Shown here: in pieces, positions 26,086-35,386 of the stretch
Layout of the letters: each line of letters opens with the position of its first letter
Position numbering within the stretch: position 1 is the first letter of the stretch
Source: Bacillus sp. FJAT-49711
GTDB lineage: Bacteria > Bacillota > Bacilli > Bacillales > Bacillaceae_C
NCBI RefSeq assembly: GCF_018343715.1
Contig: NZ_JAGYPL010000004.1
Coordinates: 186,001 to 250,000, forward strand
Direction of reading: 5' to 3'
DNA length: 64,000 nucleotides
Notes under the pieces: model-generated
Databases searched by the model: none
What the model was told of the DNA's origin: nothing
What the model saw: only the letters and a program-made list of their open reading frames with translations
Translations under genes and position numbers: made by a program

Positions 26086-26182
26086 CTTTTTCTATACATA
26101 TGATAACTATGAATACTTCCTTTTTTAGTGATTTACCGCTCCTTCATGCATATATTTTTAGTAGCACTGAGGAGGGGATGAA

Positions 26183-26329
26183 ATGGAACTATTGATTACA
26201 CTAGGACTTTTAGGTGTCATTGGATCAGTTTCTTATTTTTTCATGTATTCTTTAAGATCGGCAATGGATATGGACTCTATCACTAGGATTGAGAAGGTGC
26301 CGCCAAATGATATGAATAAAAAACGTTAA
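26183..26329 (+). CDS. 48-residue single-pass membrane protein (tandem copy 2)
   Basis: The ATG at 26183 follows GAGGAGGGG; a nearer ATG at 26178 meets a stop after five codons. The chain is MELLITLGLLGVIGSVSYFF followed by MYSLRSAMDMDS and IEKVPPN. It is a paralogue of the preceding gene, though less acidic and ending in KKR. A terminator shared with the convergent aldehyde dehydrogenase gene follows. Confidence 0.65.
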   Translation: MELLITLGLLGVIGSVSYFFMYSLRSAMDMDSITRIEKVPPNDMNKKR

Positions 26330-26336
26330 GGACGAA

Positions 26337-26374
26337 GTTGTCCCAGCCATAATAAAGGTGGGACAACTTTTTTT
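26337..26374 (+). terminator. convergent terminator
   Basis: GTTGTCCC (26337-26344) pairs with GGGACAAC (26360-26367) and is followed by T7. It lies at the end of the convergent aldehyde dehydrogenase gene, which it may also serve. Confidence 0.75.
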
Positions 26375-27800
26375 ATTTAAAATTAATACTAATCATCTTC
26401 ATTCGTGTCATTTCTCTTATTGCATACTTTACGCCTTCATGTCCGTAGCCTGAAGATTTTATTCCTCCATATGGCATATTATCAAAGCGTAATGTAGGGA
26501 CGTCATTAATTAGGACCTGCCCCACTTCCAGTTCATGTGCAAAGCGAAAGGCTTGTTTCAAATTATTCGTAAAAACGCCTGCATTTAAACCATATTGGCT
26601 GTCATTCATTAGTTTTAACGCTTCATTTTCGTTTTCAACTTTGTTGACCATCACAACTGGGCCAAATACTTCTTCACATGCGACTTTTGCGCTTGATTTA
26701 ACATCTGTAAGAACAGTAGGAAGAATACCGTTATCCTTCCTTTCCCCTCCGCAAAGCAGTTTCGCTCCCTCATTAACAGCTTCCTCCACCCATTCAAGAA
26801 CACGTGCTTGTGATTTTTTATCAATCATTCCAGTGACAACTGTATCTTCATCCGTTGGGTCACCAAATATAAGCTTGTTTGTCTTTTCAACAAACCTCTC
26901 TAAAAACTTTTCCGCTAAGCTTTCATGAACATAAATTCTTTGCGTATGAATGCATACCTGGCCGTTGTAACTAAATGCTCCGGCAACTGCCTTCTCCACT
27001 ATTTCTTCGAGATTCTCCTCTACTGATGCATCTATATAAAGGGCAGAATTACTACCTAATTCCAGTGTTATTCTTTTAAGTCCCGCTTTATTTTTAATTT
27101 CCTTTCCGACCTTTGGACTTCCCGTGAATGAAATCTTTTGAACTCGCTCATCTTCGAGCATGACTCCAACAAGAGCAGATCCATCTCCAGGTACAACATT
27201 TACCACTCCATCTGGCAGCCCGACTTTTGAAAAGAGTTCTGCTAGTTTCAGCGATGTTAGTGGAGTTTTTTCAGCAGGCTTTACAACGATTGTATTGCCC
27301 GATGCAATGGCAGGTCCGACTTTATGGACAACAAGGTTAAGCGGAAAATTAAAAGGCGTAACCGCTCCAATGACGCCTAACGGCTCGAATATCGTGTAAG
27401 CATCTCGACCCGCACCTCCAACCGCAGCTTCAAGTGGGATTACCTCCCCAGCAATCTTTTTAGCTTCTTCACCAGAAAATTGCAATGTTTGTACTGAACG
27501 GTCTACTTCCGATCGTGATGCAGAAATGGGCTTACCTGATTCAGCAGTAATTAACTTTGCAAATTCTTCCTTTTTTTCCGCAAGTAAACGGGCTGCGGCA
27601 AACAGAATATTAGCGCGATCGACTGCTGGCATTTTCTTCATTGTTTGAAAAGCTTCATGAGCGGATGCTACCGCCTTTGCTATATCAGCTGCTTGTCCTT
27701 CTCCTACTTCTGCGATCACTTCGTCATTGTAAGGGTTAGTCAGTTCATATGTTTTCTCCATATTTTCAAACTTTCCATCGATGAATACGCCTATTTTCAT
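26373..27800 (-). CDS. NAD(P)-dependent aldehyde dehydrogenase
   Basis: The protein has 475 residues. The ATG at 27800 (AGGTGG upstream) is preferred to a longer frame because MKIGVFIDGKF is a normal family N-terminus. Catalytic features are the Glu in LELGSNSALY (near residue 245), the nucleophilic Cys in YNGQVCIHTQR (near 280), the Asn in PFNFPLNLV and the GSP/GK cofactor loop FTGSPKVG. The length is typical. It oxidises an aldehyde to the acid; the substrate is unknown. It is divergent from the GntR regulator at 27927, 126 bp apart. Confidence 0.88.
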   Translation of the reverse strand: MKIGVFIDGKFENMEKTYELTNPYNDEVIAEVGEGQAADIAKAVASAHEAFQTMKKMPAVDRANILFAAARLLAEKKEEFAKLITAESGKPISASRSEVDRSVQTLQFSGEEAKKIAGEVIPLEAAVGGAGRDAYTIFEPLGVIGAVTPFNFPLNLVVHKVGPAIASGNTIVVKPAEKTPLTSLKLAELFSKVGLPDGVVNVVPGDGSALVGVMLEDERVQKISFTGSPKVGKEIKNKAGLKRITLELGSNSALYIDASVEENLEEIVEKAVAGAFSYNGQVCIHTQRIYVHESLAEKFLERFVEKTNKLIFGDPTDEDTVVTGMIDKKSQARVLEWVEEAVNEGAKLLCGGERKDNGILPTVLTDVKSSAKVACEEVFGPVVMVNKVENENEALKLMNDSQYGLNAGVFTNNLKQAFRFAHELEVGQVLINDVPTLRFDNMPYGGIKSSGYGHEGVKYAIREMTRMKMISINFK

Positions 27801-27926
27801 TTCATCCACCTCTCCTGCAATGTTGTTCCTTTTACTATAACAAAAGGAAATAAAAATCACACTGTTGACAAATCTGTTCATACTGTATATATTCATTAAT
27901 AACAGTTATAACAGGCAGGTGATGAA

Positions 27927-28298
27927 ATGAATGTCATTATTTCGAATAGTATTGAGCAGCCGATCTACATTCAAATAAAGGAACAAATTAAAGAGCAAAT
28001 TTTACGAGGGGATTTAGCGGAAATATCTCCACTCCCTTCAATCCGTAAATTGGCAAAGGATTTGCAAATTAGTGTGATTACAACAAAACGCGCTTATGAT
28101 GAATTGGAATTAGAAGGATTTATAGAAACTTTCCCCGGAAAAGGATCGTTCGTCGCCGCGCAAAATCACGAGTTTTTAAAAGAAAAACAATTAAAAATGA
28201 TTGAAGAGAAGCTAAACGAGATTATTGATGACAGCAAAGCATTTGATATAGGTCTAGAGGAAATTATACAAATTTTAACTGTGTTGTATGAGGAGTGA
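27927..28298 (+). CDS. YtrA-subfamily GntR regulator
   Basis: This 123-residue protein has an N-terminal winged helix (QPIYIQIKEQIKEQILRGDL ... LPSIRKLAKDLQISVITTKRAYDELELEGFI) and a short C-terminal helical part, the size of the YtrA subfamily. It is cytoplasmic. It is the first gene of a four-gene operon with an ABC transporter, and YtrA-type proteins usually repress their own operon in response to envelope stress. Confidence 0.87.
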   Translation: MNVIISNSIEQPIYIQIKEQIKEQILRGDLAEISPLPSIRKLAKDLQISVITTKRAYDELELEGFIETFPGKGSFVAAQNHEFLKEKQLKMIEEKLNEIIDDSKAFDIGLEEIIQILTVLYEE

Positions 28299-28303
28299 GC
28301 AGT

Positions 28304-29167
28304 TTGGAAAATATCATTGAAATAAAAAACGTCCGTAAAAAAATTAAGGATTTCGAACTAAAAAATATTTCATTTGATTGTAAAAAAGGATACATCATGG
28401 GCCTAATTGGACCTAACGGAGCCGGCAAAAGTACGTTGATTCGCTGCTTAATGGATTTAATGAGGATTGACTCAGGAGAGGTAAAATTATTCGGTATGAC
28501 TCATAAAGAGAATACGAAAGAAATAAAACAAAAAATTGGCTTTGTTTACGATGAAAGTCATTTTTATGATGATTTTTCAATAGAAAAAAACAAAAAAATC
28601 ATTGCCCCCTTCTATCGTGATTGGGATGATCAAACTTTTTTAAACTATATAGAAAAGTTCAATTTACCTTTAAAGAAAAAAATAAAAACTCTTTCTAAAG
28701 GGATGAAAATGAAATTTGCCATCGCGATGGCTTTATCACACAATCCTGATCTAATTATTTTGGATGAACCTACAGCTGGCCTCGATCCAGTATTCAGAAG
28801 AGAAATGTTAGATATTTTACAAGAGATTATCCAAGACGAAAATAAATCCGTGTTCTTTTCCACTCATATTACAACCGATTTGGACCAGGTGGCGGACTAT
28901 ATAACTTTTATTAATAATGGTGAAATTGTATTTAGCAAGGAAAAGGATATTATTTTCGAGGAATATTTTTTATTAAAAGGTCCTGACTCATTAGCTAGTG
29001 AAGTGCCAAAAGTGAAGACTGTTGGTGGTAGAAAAACGGGAGTCGGTTTTGAGGCTCTTGTTAAAGGATTAGATCAAATTAATCAACAGCTTCTCAGTCA
29101 ATTGCATGTAGAGCGGCCTTCCCTTGAAACGATTATGTACTATACCATTAGGGGAAATTTATTATGA
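28304..29167 (+). CDS. ABC transporter ATP-binding protein (YtrB-like)
   Basis: The encoded protein has 287 residues counted from TTG 28304, which has GGAG 8 bp upstream. The GTG at 28295 is in frame but overlaps the ribosome binding site. Walker A is GPNGAGKST, the Walker B and D-loop ILDEPTAGLDP, and the signature is LSKGM, a deviation from LSGGQ often seen in this group. A C-terminal extension of about 80 residues follows. It works with the two downstream permease genes. Confidence 0.85.
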   Translation: MENIIEIKNVRKKIKDFELKNISFDCKKGYIMGLIGPNGAGKSTLIRCLMDLMRIDSGEVKLFGMTHKENTKEIKQKIGFVYDESHFYDDFSIEKNKKIIAPFYRDWDDQTFLNYIEKFNLPLKKKIKTLSKGMKMKFAIAMALSHNPDLIILDEPTAGLDPVFRREMLDILQEIIQDENKSVFFSTHITTDLDQVADYITFINNGEIVFSKEKDIIFEEYFLLKGPDSLASEVPKVKTVGGRKTGVGFEALVKGLDQINQQLLSQLHVERPSLETIMYYTIRGNLL

Positions 29168-29817
29168 AATCATTACTTTTAAAAGATTTATATACTCAAA
29201 AGTTATTTGCCTACTTTTTTCCTTTTCTATTACTATTTCCTTTTTACGTAAATTCAATAAATGCAGTAGGCAATTTTAGCTTTGTTGCTGTTTATGTCTC
29301 TTTTGTAGCCATTTGGATGTCCGTTTATTCGAACTTTGGAACTGCAGCGTTAAACAGAAGAGAACAAAAACTAATGTCGAGCCTTCCGGTTACAAGAAAA
29401 ATGATCGTTCAGGCAAAATATAGTGGTGTCATTATGTGGTGGGTTATTGGATTAGTTAGTTACGGAACACTTGCTTTCTTTACATCAGTATTAATGGGAA
29501 ATGCCTTCAGTTTTAATGGAATAACGGATTTAGTTATTTCACTTTTCGCTACTTTGGCAATAGTTTCCTTTTTTTATCCACTATATTTTTTAATAGGCTA
29601 CCAAATATCTGCCTTTATAGCGATTTCTATCCCGATGGCCGTTTTTTTGGGAATAACCATCCTGTCAATGGGAAATGAAAATAGAGAAAATATATTGGTA
29701 TCCATCATTCCTGCTGATCGACCGTTGATCTATTTTTCGATCATTCTGGCATGTATCATCATAAGCTTTTGTTCTTATAAATTGTCAGTTTTGATTTTTG
29801 AAAAGAAAGACTTGTAA
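29164..29817 (+). CDS. ABC-2-type permease, first subunit
   Basis: This 217-residue protein has six membrane segments. Its stretch NRREQKLMSSLPVTRKMIVQAKY is the cytoplasmic coupling region seen in ABC-2 permeases of the YtrC/bacitracin-resistance type. It overlaps the ATPase gene by 4 bp, indicating translational coupling. The next gene encodes a homologous second subunit, so the transporter is probably a heterodimer. Confidence 0.8.
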   Translation: MKSLLLKDLYTQKLFAYFFPFLLLFPFYVNSINAVGNFSFVAVYVSFVAIWMSVYSNFGTAALNRREQKLMSSLPVTRKMIVQAKYSGVIMWWVIGLVSYGTLAFFTSVLMGNAFSFNGITDLVISLFATLAIVSFFYPLYFLIGYQISAFIAISIPMAVFLGITILSMGNENRENILVSIIPADRPLIYFSIILACIIISFCSYKLSVLIFEKKDL

Positions 29818-29830
29818 AGGGGGCAGCTCC

Positions 29831-30406
29831 ATGATTCAATTAGTCAAAGCAGATATAAAGAGTATTAAAATACAGGATTACTTTATACTTGTCCCTTTTG
29901 TTTTTATACTCGCTTTCCTTGCAAATCCTGGTTTTACATCTCCATTTTATATGTGGATTTTCTATTTTACACTTGGGGTTTTTAGTATTTTTGTCGATCG
30001 GAAAAGACAAGAAAAAGTTCTGCCTGTTATGATGAGCATACCAATTACGAGGAAGGAATTCGTCGGAGCTAAATATTTGCTCGCCATCGTATGGTTTTTT
30101 CTATCATCCATCGGCGCTGCCCTCATTGCATTGATATTTGATTGGAAAATGGACTTTTTTAACTTTAATGAATGGATCACCGTGTTTTTATTCGTTTTAT
30201 TGTTTTTAGCTATTTTTCTGCCACTTGGACTACTTTTTAAAACAGCAAGTTTCTATATGACTTTTATTCTTATTTTCATTATCACGATTAGAGAAACATT
30301 TGGGGCACATTCAATCCAATTTCATCCCATCATGTTATTATCGATTATTCTTTTCTGCCTTTCCTATCTTATTACTGTAAAAATATTTGAACGGAAAAAT
30401 ATTTAG
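29831..30406 (+). CDS. ABC-2-type permease, second subunit
   Basis: The protein has 191 residues and six membrane segments. ATG 29831 follows GGGGGC and is preferred to the longer frame. The coupling segment DRKRQEKVLPVMMSIPITRKEF is homologous to that of the upstream subunit. It is the last gene of the YtrA-like operon; a weak GGAG...CTCC hairpin followed by T7 lies at about 30418-30448. The substrate is not known. Confidence 0.78.
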   Translation: MIQLVKADIKSIKIQDYFILVPFVFILAFLANPGFTSPFYMWIFYFTLGVFSIFVDRKRQEKVLPVMMSIPITRKEFVGAKYLLAIVWFFLSSIGAALIALIFDWKMDFFNFNEWITVFLFVLLFLAIFLPLGLLFKTASFYMTFILIFIITIRETFGAHSIQFHPIMLLSIILFCLSYLITVKIFERKNI

Positions 30407-30698
30407 CTTTTTATGTGGAGGCCAGTGAATCTGTCTCCTTTTTTTTCGAAATTGGAGTTAAGGTTTTAATAAGCATCTATTTATAAAGGAATTATAATTT
30501 AGCTGATACACGTCTTATCGCACGGGATATTTTGGGACAAAACAAGCACATTGAAAAATCCGTAGATATTTTTTATTCCCACGAGATTTTTTAGGTATAT
30601 TGTTAAGATTTTTATAATTATATTAACAAATTGGTATATTGGACTACGAAACTTTATGATATGATAATTTCTTGGAAGTCATATAGAAAGGGAATCGT

Positions 30699-31631
30699 AT
30701 GATGAAAAAAACGAATTTATTTGCTGATTCCAGTCTTCTTCTCATTGCGTTTGTTTGGGGAGCGACTTTTGTTCTCGTTCAAAATGCCATTGCTTTTTTA
30801 GAACCGTTTTCTTTTAATGGGATCCGATTTTTGATTGCCGCTATCCTCCTTGGAGTTTGGTTTTTGCTTTTTGAAAAAAAGCAATTACAGTATTTAGATA
30901 AAAAGCTATTGGTCTCGGGCTTTATTCTAGGAATTTGGCTGTTTTTAGGGTATGCCTTTCAAACGATGGGGCTACTATATACATCATCTTCTAAAGCTGG
31001 ATTTATTACTGGATTAAGTGTTGTATTAGTTCCTCTTTTTTCATTTTTTATACTTAAATTTAAGCCCGGATTAAATGCTATTATCGGTGTTTCTGTTGCA
31101 ACAATCGGATTATATTTATTAACGATGACCGATTCTGTTTCACTTAATATTGGAGATGGATTTGTTTTTCTCTGTGCGATTGCATTTGCATTACATATTA
31201 TTTTTACAGGAAAATATAGCAAGAAATATCCATCCCTCCTTTTGACGCTTATTCAAATTTCCACTGTATCAATTTTATCGATCATTTTTGCTTTTTTAAC
31301 GGAAGACTGGCGCCTAGCCATTCAACCTGAAGTGTTGTTTAAAGGCAATGTATTGGCGGCTTTAATCATTACTTCGGTTTTTGCCACCGCTCTAGCTTTT
31401 CTAGCTCAAACGAGTGTTCAAAAATATACAACTCCAACTAGGGTCGCTTTAATTTTTGCAACAGAACCCGTTTTTGCTGCAGGAACAGCGTATTTGTGGG
31501 CGGATGAACGTCTTTCTTATAGTGCACTTTTTGGTTGTTTACTTATTTTTGTAGGAATGATCTTTGCCGAAATGCCGTTAATCAAGAAACCACGTATTTC
31601 TAAAACGGAAAAATTGAAAAAAGGTGCATAG
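30699..31631 (+). CDS. EamA/DMT-family transporter
   Basis: This 310-residue inner-membrane protein has ten hydrophobic segments and two EamA repeats (about residues 10-140 and 150-290). The N-terminal VWGATFVLVQNAI and the second-repeat ATEPVFAAGTAYLW are typical of drug/metabolite exporters. AAAGGG precedes the ATG pair at 30699/30702. The 292-bp gap before it is AT-rich with no gene. The substrate is unknown. Confidence 0.85.
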   Translation: MMKKTNLFADSSLLLIAFVWGATFVLVQNAIAFLEPFSFNGIRFLIAAILLGVWFLLFEKKQLQYLDKKLLVSGFILGIWLFLGYAFQTMGLLYTSSSKAGFITGLSVVLVPLFSFFILKFKPGLNAIIGVSVATIGLYLLTMTDSVSLNIGDGFVFLCAIAFALHIIFTGKYSKKYPSLLLTLIQISTVSILSIIFAFLTEDWRLAIQPEVLFKGNVLAALIITSVFATALAFLAQTSVQKYTTPTRVALIFATEPVFAAGTAYLWADERLSYSALFGCLLIFVGMIFAEMPLIKKPRISKTEKLKKGA

Positions 31632-31688
31632 TTTCCCACATTTTTACTCATCTTAATATCGAGATGAATCTTTAAAGAGGTGATTTTG

Positions 31689-31850
31689 ATGAGTAAAAGT
31701 AAACAAAACCGAGACGCAAAAGATGGAGGCAACGCACGCGGGAAGCTAGCTCCTAGTGTTAATCCTCAAGGATATGGACAAGATACAGAATTTTCACAAG
31801 AACCAAAAACCAAACTTGAAAATGCAGCTAAAAAGAAAAATACGAAATGA
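31689..31850 (+). CDS. sspL: small acid-soluble spore protein L (SspL)
   Basis: This 53-residue hydrophilic protein has the SspL core: KLAPSVNPQGYGQDTEFSQE followed by PKTKLENAAKKKNTK. The ATG follows GAGGTGATTTTG. In Bacillus subtilis sspL is a forespore gene and the product is a minor SASP of the spore core. A forespore promoter upstream is expected but not clearly visible. Confidence 0.75.
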   Translation: MSKSKQNRDAKDGGNARGKLAPSVNPQGYGQDTEFSQEPKTKLENAAKKKNTK

Positions 31851-31954
31851 ATTAAAAGAGATGCGTAATCCTAACTAAGGATAACTAGTCCAGAAGATAG
31901 ATTTCATTTTCCAAAAAATTGGATATAATCATAACAAGCAGAACATAAATTAAT

Positions 31955-32190
31955 AAATCGCTTCGGTGCGCTAACATATAAACGGCCACGCGATAGTTGA
32001 TTCCCTTCTTGGGGAGCAGCACAAACGTAGGAAAACCGCCAAAGTGGGGAAAAACTCAGTGGCGGTTTTAGTCTTTTTTATGAAAAGACAATATAGCTAT
32101 GACCATATTGAAAATAAAATCATATTCGTTTGTGATTATATACTGTTATATGGCACAGAGAAACCTTGTCTATCGCTTCATTTACTATAT
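31955..32190 (+). repeat. noncoding repeat element, copy 1 (left flank of sulfatase island); candidate RNA
   Basis: About 235 bp between sspL and the sulfatase shares ordered blocks with 39928-40138: GCTAACAT, a short TTCC...GGGA hairpin, ACAAACGTA followed by AAAA, and near the end AGAAACCTTGTCTATCGCTT. The 5' part folds (ATCGC...GCGAT), and AAAACCGCC pairs with GGCGGTTTT followed by a T-rich tract (32032-32080), a plus-strand terminator with no gene upstream. No known RNA family is recognised. Confidence 0.6.
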
Positions 32191-32254
32191 CAAAAGTACA
32201 GAACTTTATAAAAGTAAGTTCATAATTATAAAACAATTCTTGAAGGTTTTTTTC

Positions 32255-33727
32255 TTATTTACTTTGATAATATAATATTACTTTATCACTTTCTTCATGG
32301 ACTTTATTCCCTTCTGAATAAATGCCTCCCCTTCTTAATTGACCATATCCTGTTACAGGCTCCTTTGTTCCATCGATGCTTGGATCAACATATTCATGAA
32401 ACCAATTTACCAAATCGCTTTTCATTTTCTTAATGTTATCCAAGTATTCACTTTGGCCATACAGATTCTCACTTTCCTCTGGGTCCTCTGCCAAATTATA
32501 AAATTCATGTGGACCATACGGATATCGATGAATGTATTTCCATTGTTTGTTTCGAATCATGCGCACTGGCCCATATTCATCATAAATATATATATTTTTA
32601 TCTTCTTCCACACTCTCACCTTTTAAAGTTTCTGCAAAGCTTTTACCTGGAAGCCGGTTATAATTTGAAATATCAATATTTAAATAGTCTAAGATCGTTG
32701 GGAACACATCATATTGGCTGACTAATTGTTCACTGACTACTCCTTGTGGAATTTCAGTTGGGTGCGAAACAATAAATGGAACTTTTACTGAAGTATCAAA
32801 CATATTTTGTGGAAAAGTCCCATTACCTTTACCCCATATACCATGATGGCCCATATTCATCCCGTTATCTGATGTAAAAATAATAACAGTACTCTCGATC
32901 AAGCCGTTTTGTTCAAGATAGTCCATGATTCGCCCAACATTATCATCCATCGCAGTGATGGAAGCATAATATCCACGCAATAAATCTTTTCTAGTTTCTC
33001 CAGTTCCATGTGGTGCAGTATTAACTTGCCATGGGTGAATAGGTAAATCAGGCAAAACATTAAACTCACAATCTCTATACATCTCAATATATTCCTTCGG
33101 ATGATTCCCTTCGTCCCATGGGCTATGAGGTGCTGTGTAATGTACACCTAAGTAAAAAGGCTGATCTTCCTGACTCAATTCTTCTAAAAAATCAATCGCT
33201 TTATCAGTAATCACATCAGTAATATATTTTTTCTCAAAGTAAATGTTCCCTTCGTACACCATATCACCGTTATAATATTCACAGCCGCCGCGTGCAATGG
33301 TAAACCATTTTGAAAATCCTTGTTGAGGATTCACACTGTCTCCTAAATGCCACTTCCCTGAAAGTGCGCAAGTATAACCATTTTTAGATAGCACATCCGT
33401 ATATGTGACTTGATCCTTCAAATACTCAATTGCTGAGTGTTCACTAGCGAATATTGGATTATCCTTTAGTTCATGGTATTTCTCGATATCGATATTCCCG
33501 CCTCGCAACCAATCTTGAACCCCATGTGCAGACGGTATATTACCGGTCATTAATGAAGCTCTTGCTGGTGAACACACTGGTGAAGTACAAAAGAAGTTTT
33601 CAAATCTAACACCATTTTCGGCTAATCGGTCTATATTCGGTGTATGTAAATCTGTAGTACCTGCACAATTTAATGCCCAGGCCCCTTGATCATCGGTGAG
33701 GATAAATAATATGTTCGGTTTTTTCAA
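32255..33727 (-). CDS. Cys-type sulfatase
   Basis: This 490-residue sulfatase starts at TTG 33727 behind AAAGGAGG. The N-terminal metal ligands are in FILTDDQG. The formylglycine motif is C52-S-P-A-R56, so the enzyme is of the Cys type. GKWHLGD, HYTAPHSPWD and TSDNGMNMGHHGIWGKGN complete the active site. No signal peptide is visible, so it is cytoplasmic and would act on imported sulfated sugars. It is in an island with a carbohydrate importer. No maturase gene (FGE or anSME) is in the window. Confidence 0.9.
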   Translation of the reverse strand: MKKPNILFILTDDQGAWALNCAGTTDLHTPNIDRLAENGVRFENFFCTSPVCSPARASLMTGNIPSAHGVQDWLRGGNIDIEKYHELKDNPIFASEHSAIEYLKDQVTYTDVLSKNGYTCALSGKWHLGDSVNPQQGFSKWFTIARGGCEYYNGDMVYEGNIYFEKKYITDVITDKAIDFLEELSQEDQPFYLGVHYTAPHSPWDEGNHPKEYIEMYRDCEFNVLPDLPIHPWQVNTAPHGTGETRKDLLRGYYASITAMDDNVGRIMDYLEQNGLIESTVIIFTSDNGMNMGHHGIWGKGNGTFPQNMFDTSVKVPFIVSHPTEIPQGVVSEQLVSQYDVFPTILDYLNIDISNYNRLPGKSFAETLKGESVEEDKNIYIYDEYGPVRMIRNKQWKYIHRYPYGPHEFYNLAEDPEESENLYGQSEYLDNIKKMKSDLVNWFHEYVDPSIDGTKEPVTGYGQLRRGGIYSEGNKVHEESDKVILYYQSK

Positions 33728-33762
33728 GTTGCTGCCTCCTTTTATAATATATCTGTTATGTT

Positions 33763-33800
33763 AAAGGTTCCTACTCAAGCATTTAGTAGGAACCTTTTTA
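33763..33800. terminator. hairpin between binding-protein and sulfatase genes
   Basis: AAAGGTTCCTACT pairs perfectly with AGTAGGAACCTTT across a 9-nt loop. The T-run is better on the plus strand; on the minus strand it could give partial termination or protect the mRNA end. Confidence 0.55.
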
Positions 33801-33855
33801 TATAAAACTAGCATTAACAGATGCCCACACTACCTATGAAATATTGTTCAACTTA

Positions 33856-35349
33856 TTACTTTTGCCCTTTATATGCTATATTTACGGCTTCTAACACCTT
33901 ATTGCCACCTTGGTTCCTCCACTTTTCAGATAACTCTTTAATACCACTGTCAATATCTTTTTTACCAGTGATCATATCAATAAAATATTGATTAAAAATC
34001 TCATCAAGAATACTCTTATTTTCAATTTCTTCATCCGTTGTTAAGTTGACGAGATTAGGTACCATATTTTCCGTGGCAATTTCTACTGATTCTTTAGCAC
34101 GATCAGCTTGTGGTTCTGTTTGTGGCAAGTAATTTTCTGTTAATGGCCAAACAACGCTTCCCCAAGCTAATGGATGGGACCAGCCGTTGGAAGAAAAACC
34201 GTCCTTTTCACGTTCTTCCTCGTTATAAATTATTTTGTCGCCCTCTTTTGTATAGTGCACTCCTTCTATACCTAATTTTAGCAAATCGCGTCCTTCATCT
34301 GATAACATGAATTCGATGAATTTTACAGCTTTTTCAGGATTTTTTGCATTCTTAGTCACTGCAGTGAACAAACCAGATTTAGGTGATGGATTCATTCCTT
34401 TTTCACCATTAGACCCTGCAGGTGGAGCCATAAAACCAAGTTTTCCTTTAGAATCTACTTTTTGTAAGTTCGTTTCAAGGCGATTTACATGTCTAAACAA
34501 TGGTGCTTCCATAAAAGCTACTTTTCCTTGATAAAATTTTTGCTCGCGTTGTTGAGAATCGTTCAACAGAAATTCTATATCTAGCAATTTTTCATCCCAT
34601 AATTTCTTTAGAAACTCCATACCTGGTTTAAATGATGAATGTTCAAAAAACGGAACTACTTCACCTGCATCGTTTAAAACATAATCTCCATGTGGTAAAC
34701 CGTTTGCAAAGAATATAAAATTGAATCTGCTATCTTTTTGGGCTGTTAAGCCGTAAGTATCGGCCTTTCCATTACCATCAAGATCTTTCGAAGCTATTAA
34801 CTTCATTGCTTCATAAAATTCATCCAATGTTTTTGGCGGTTCAACACCAAGTTCTTCTAACCAATCAGCACGGTAAGTAATGGCTGCATTTGCTCTTTCT
34901 TCAATAAAAGGATATCCGTAATATTTACCATCAACACTTGTCCACTCTAAATTTTTTAATTTTTCGCTAACCGTTGGCATCTCTGATAAATAATCATTAA
35001 TTGGTATTAGAATACCTTCATTAATCCACTGTTTTAAAGTTGGAGATGGATAATTGATTGTAACGACGTCGGGCAAATCTCCACTCGCAATAGCTACGTT
35101 AATTTTTTCAAATCCTCCCTCAGGGACAAACTGTACTTCAAGATCAATACCTAACTTCTTATTAATTTCTGCAATAATACGGTTGTCCGGTTGAATGGCA
35201 TTTGCAGCATTATCACCCGGTGTTAAGAAAACAAGTTTGTTATCCTCACTTTCTTTACTATTGCCTTTTGATGACTTATTACATCCAGCCATTGCAGAGA
35301 CGATTATAATAATAAAAACAAAACTTATCCATAATTTGTTGTTTAACAT
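33856..35349 (-). CDS. extracellular solute-binding lipoprotein (LplA/YtcQ-like)
   Basis: This 497-residue family-1 solute-binding protein has a lipoprotein signal ending SAMAGC. The mature part is a typical oligosaccharide receptor of the LplA/YtcQ type: NKKLGIDLEVQFVPEGGFEK near the start, a DLPDVVTINYP hinge region, and YGLTAQKDSRFNFIFFANGL in the middle. GGAGG lies before the ATG. It delivers substrate to the two permeases upstream in the operon. Sulfated oligosaccharides are likely, inferred from the sulfatase. Confidence 0.88.
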   Translation of the reverse strand: MLNNKLWISFVFIIIIVSAMAGCNKSSKGNSKESEDNKLVFLTPGDNAANAIQPDNRIIAEINKKLGIDLEVQFVPEGGFEKINVAIASGDLPDVVTINYPSPTLKQWINEGILIPINDYLSEMPTVSEKLKNLEWTSVDGKYYGYPFIEERANAAITYRADWLEELGVEPPKTLDEFYEAMKLIASKDLDGNGKADTYGLTAQKDSRFNFIFFANGLPHGDYVLNDAGEVVPFFEHSSFKPGMEFLKKLWDEKLLDIEFLLNDSQQREQKFYQGKVAFMEAPLFRHVNRLETNLQKVDSKGKLGFMAPPAGSNGEKGMNPSPKSGLFTAVTKNAKNPEKAVKFIEFMLSDEGRDLLKLGIEGVHYTKEGDKIIYNEEEREKDGFSSNGWSHPLAWGSVVWPLTENYLPQTEPQADRAKESVEIATENMVPNLVNLTTDEEIENKSILDEIFNQYFIDMITGKKDIDSGIKELSEKWRNQGGNKVLEAVNIAYKGQK

Positions 35350-35386
35350 AAAGATCCTCCAGATACTATAATATTAGATTTTTTTC

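Noticed and set aside
31955-32190. Known riboswitch upstream of a gene
   Set aside because: No plus-strand gene follows either copy, and the conserved blocks fit no riboswitch class I can recall.
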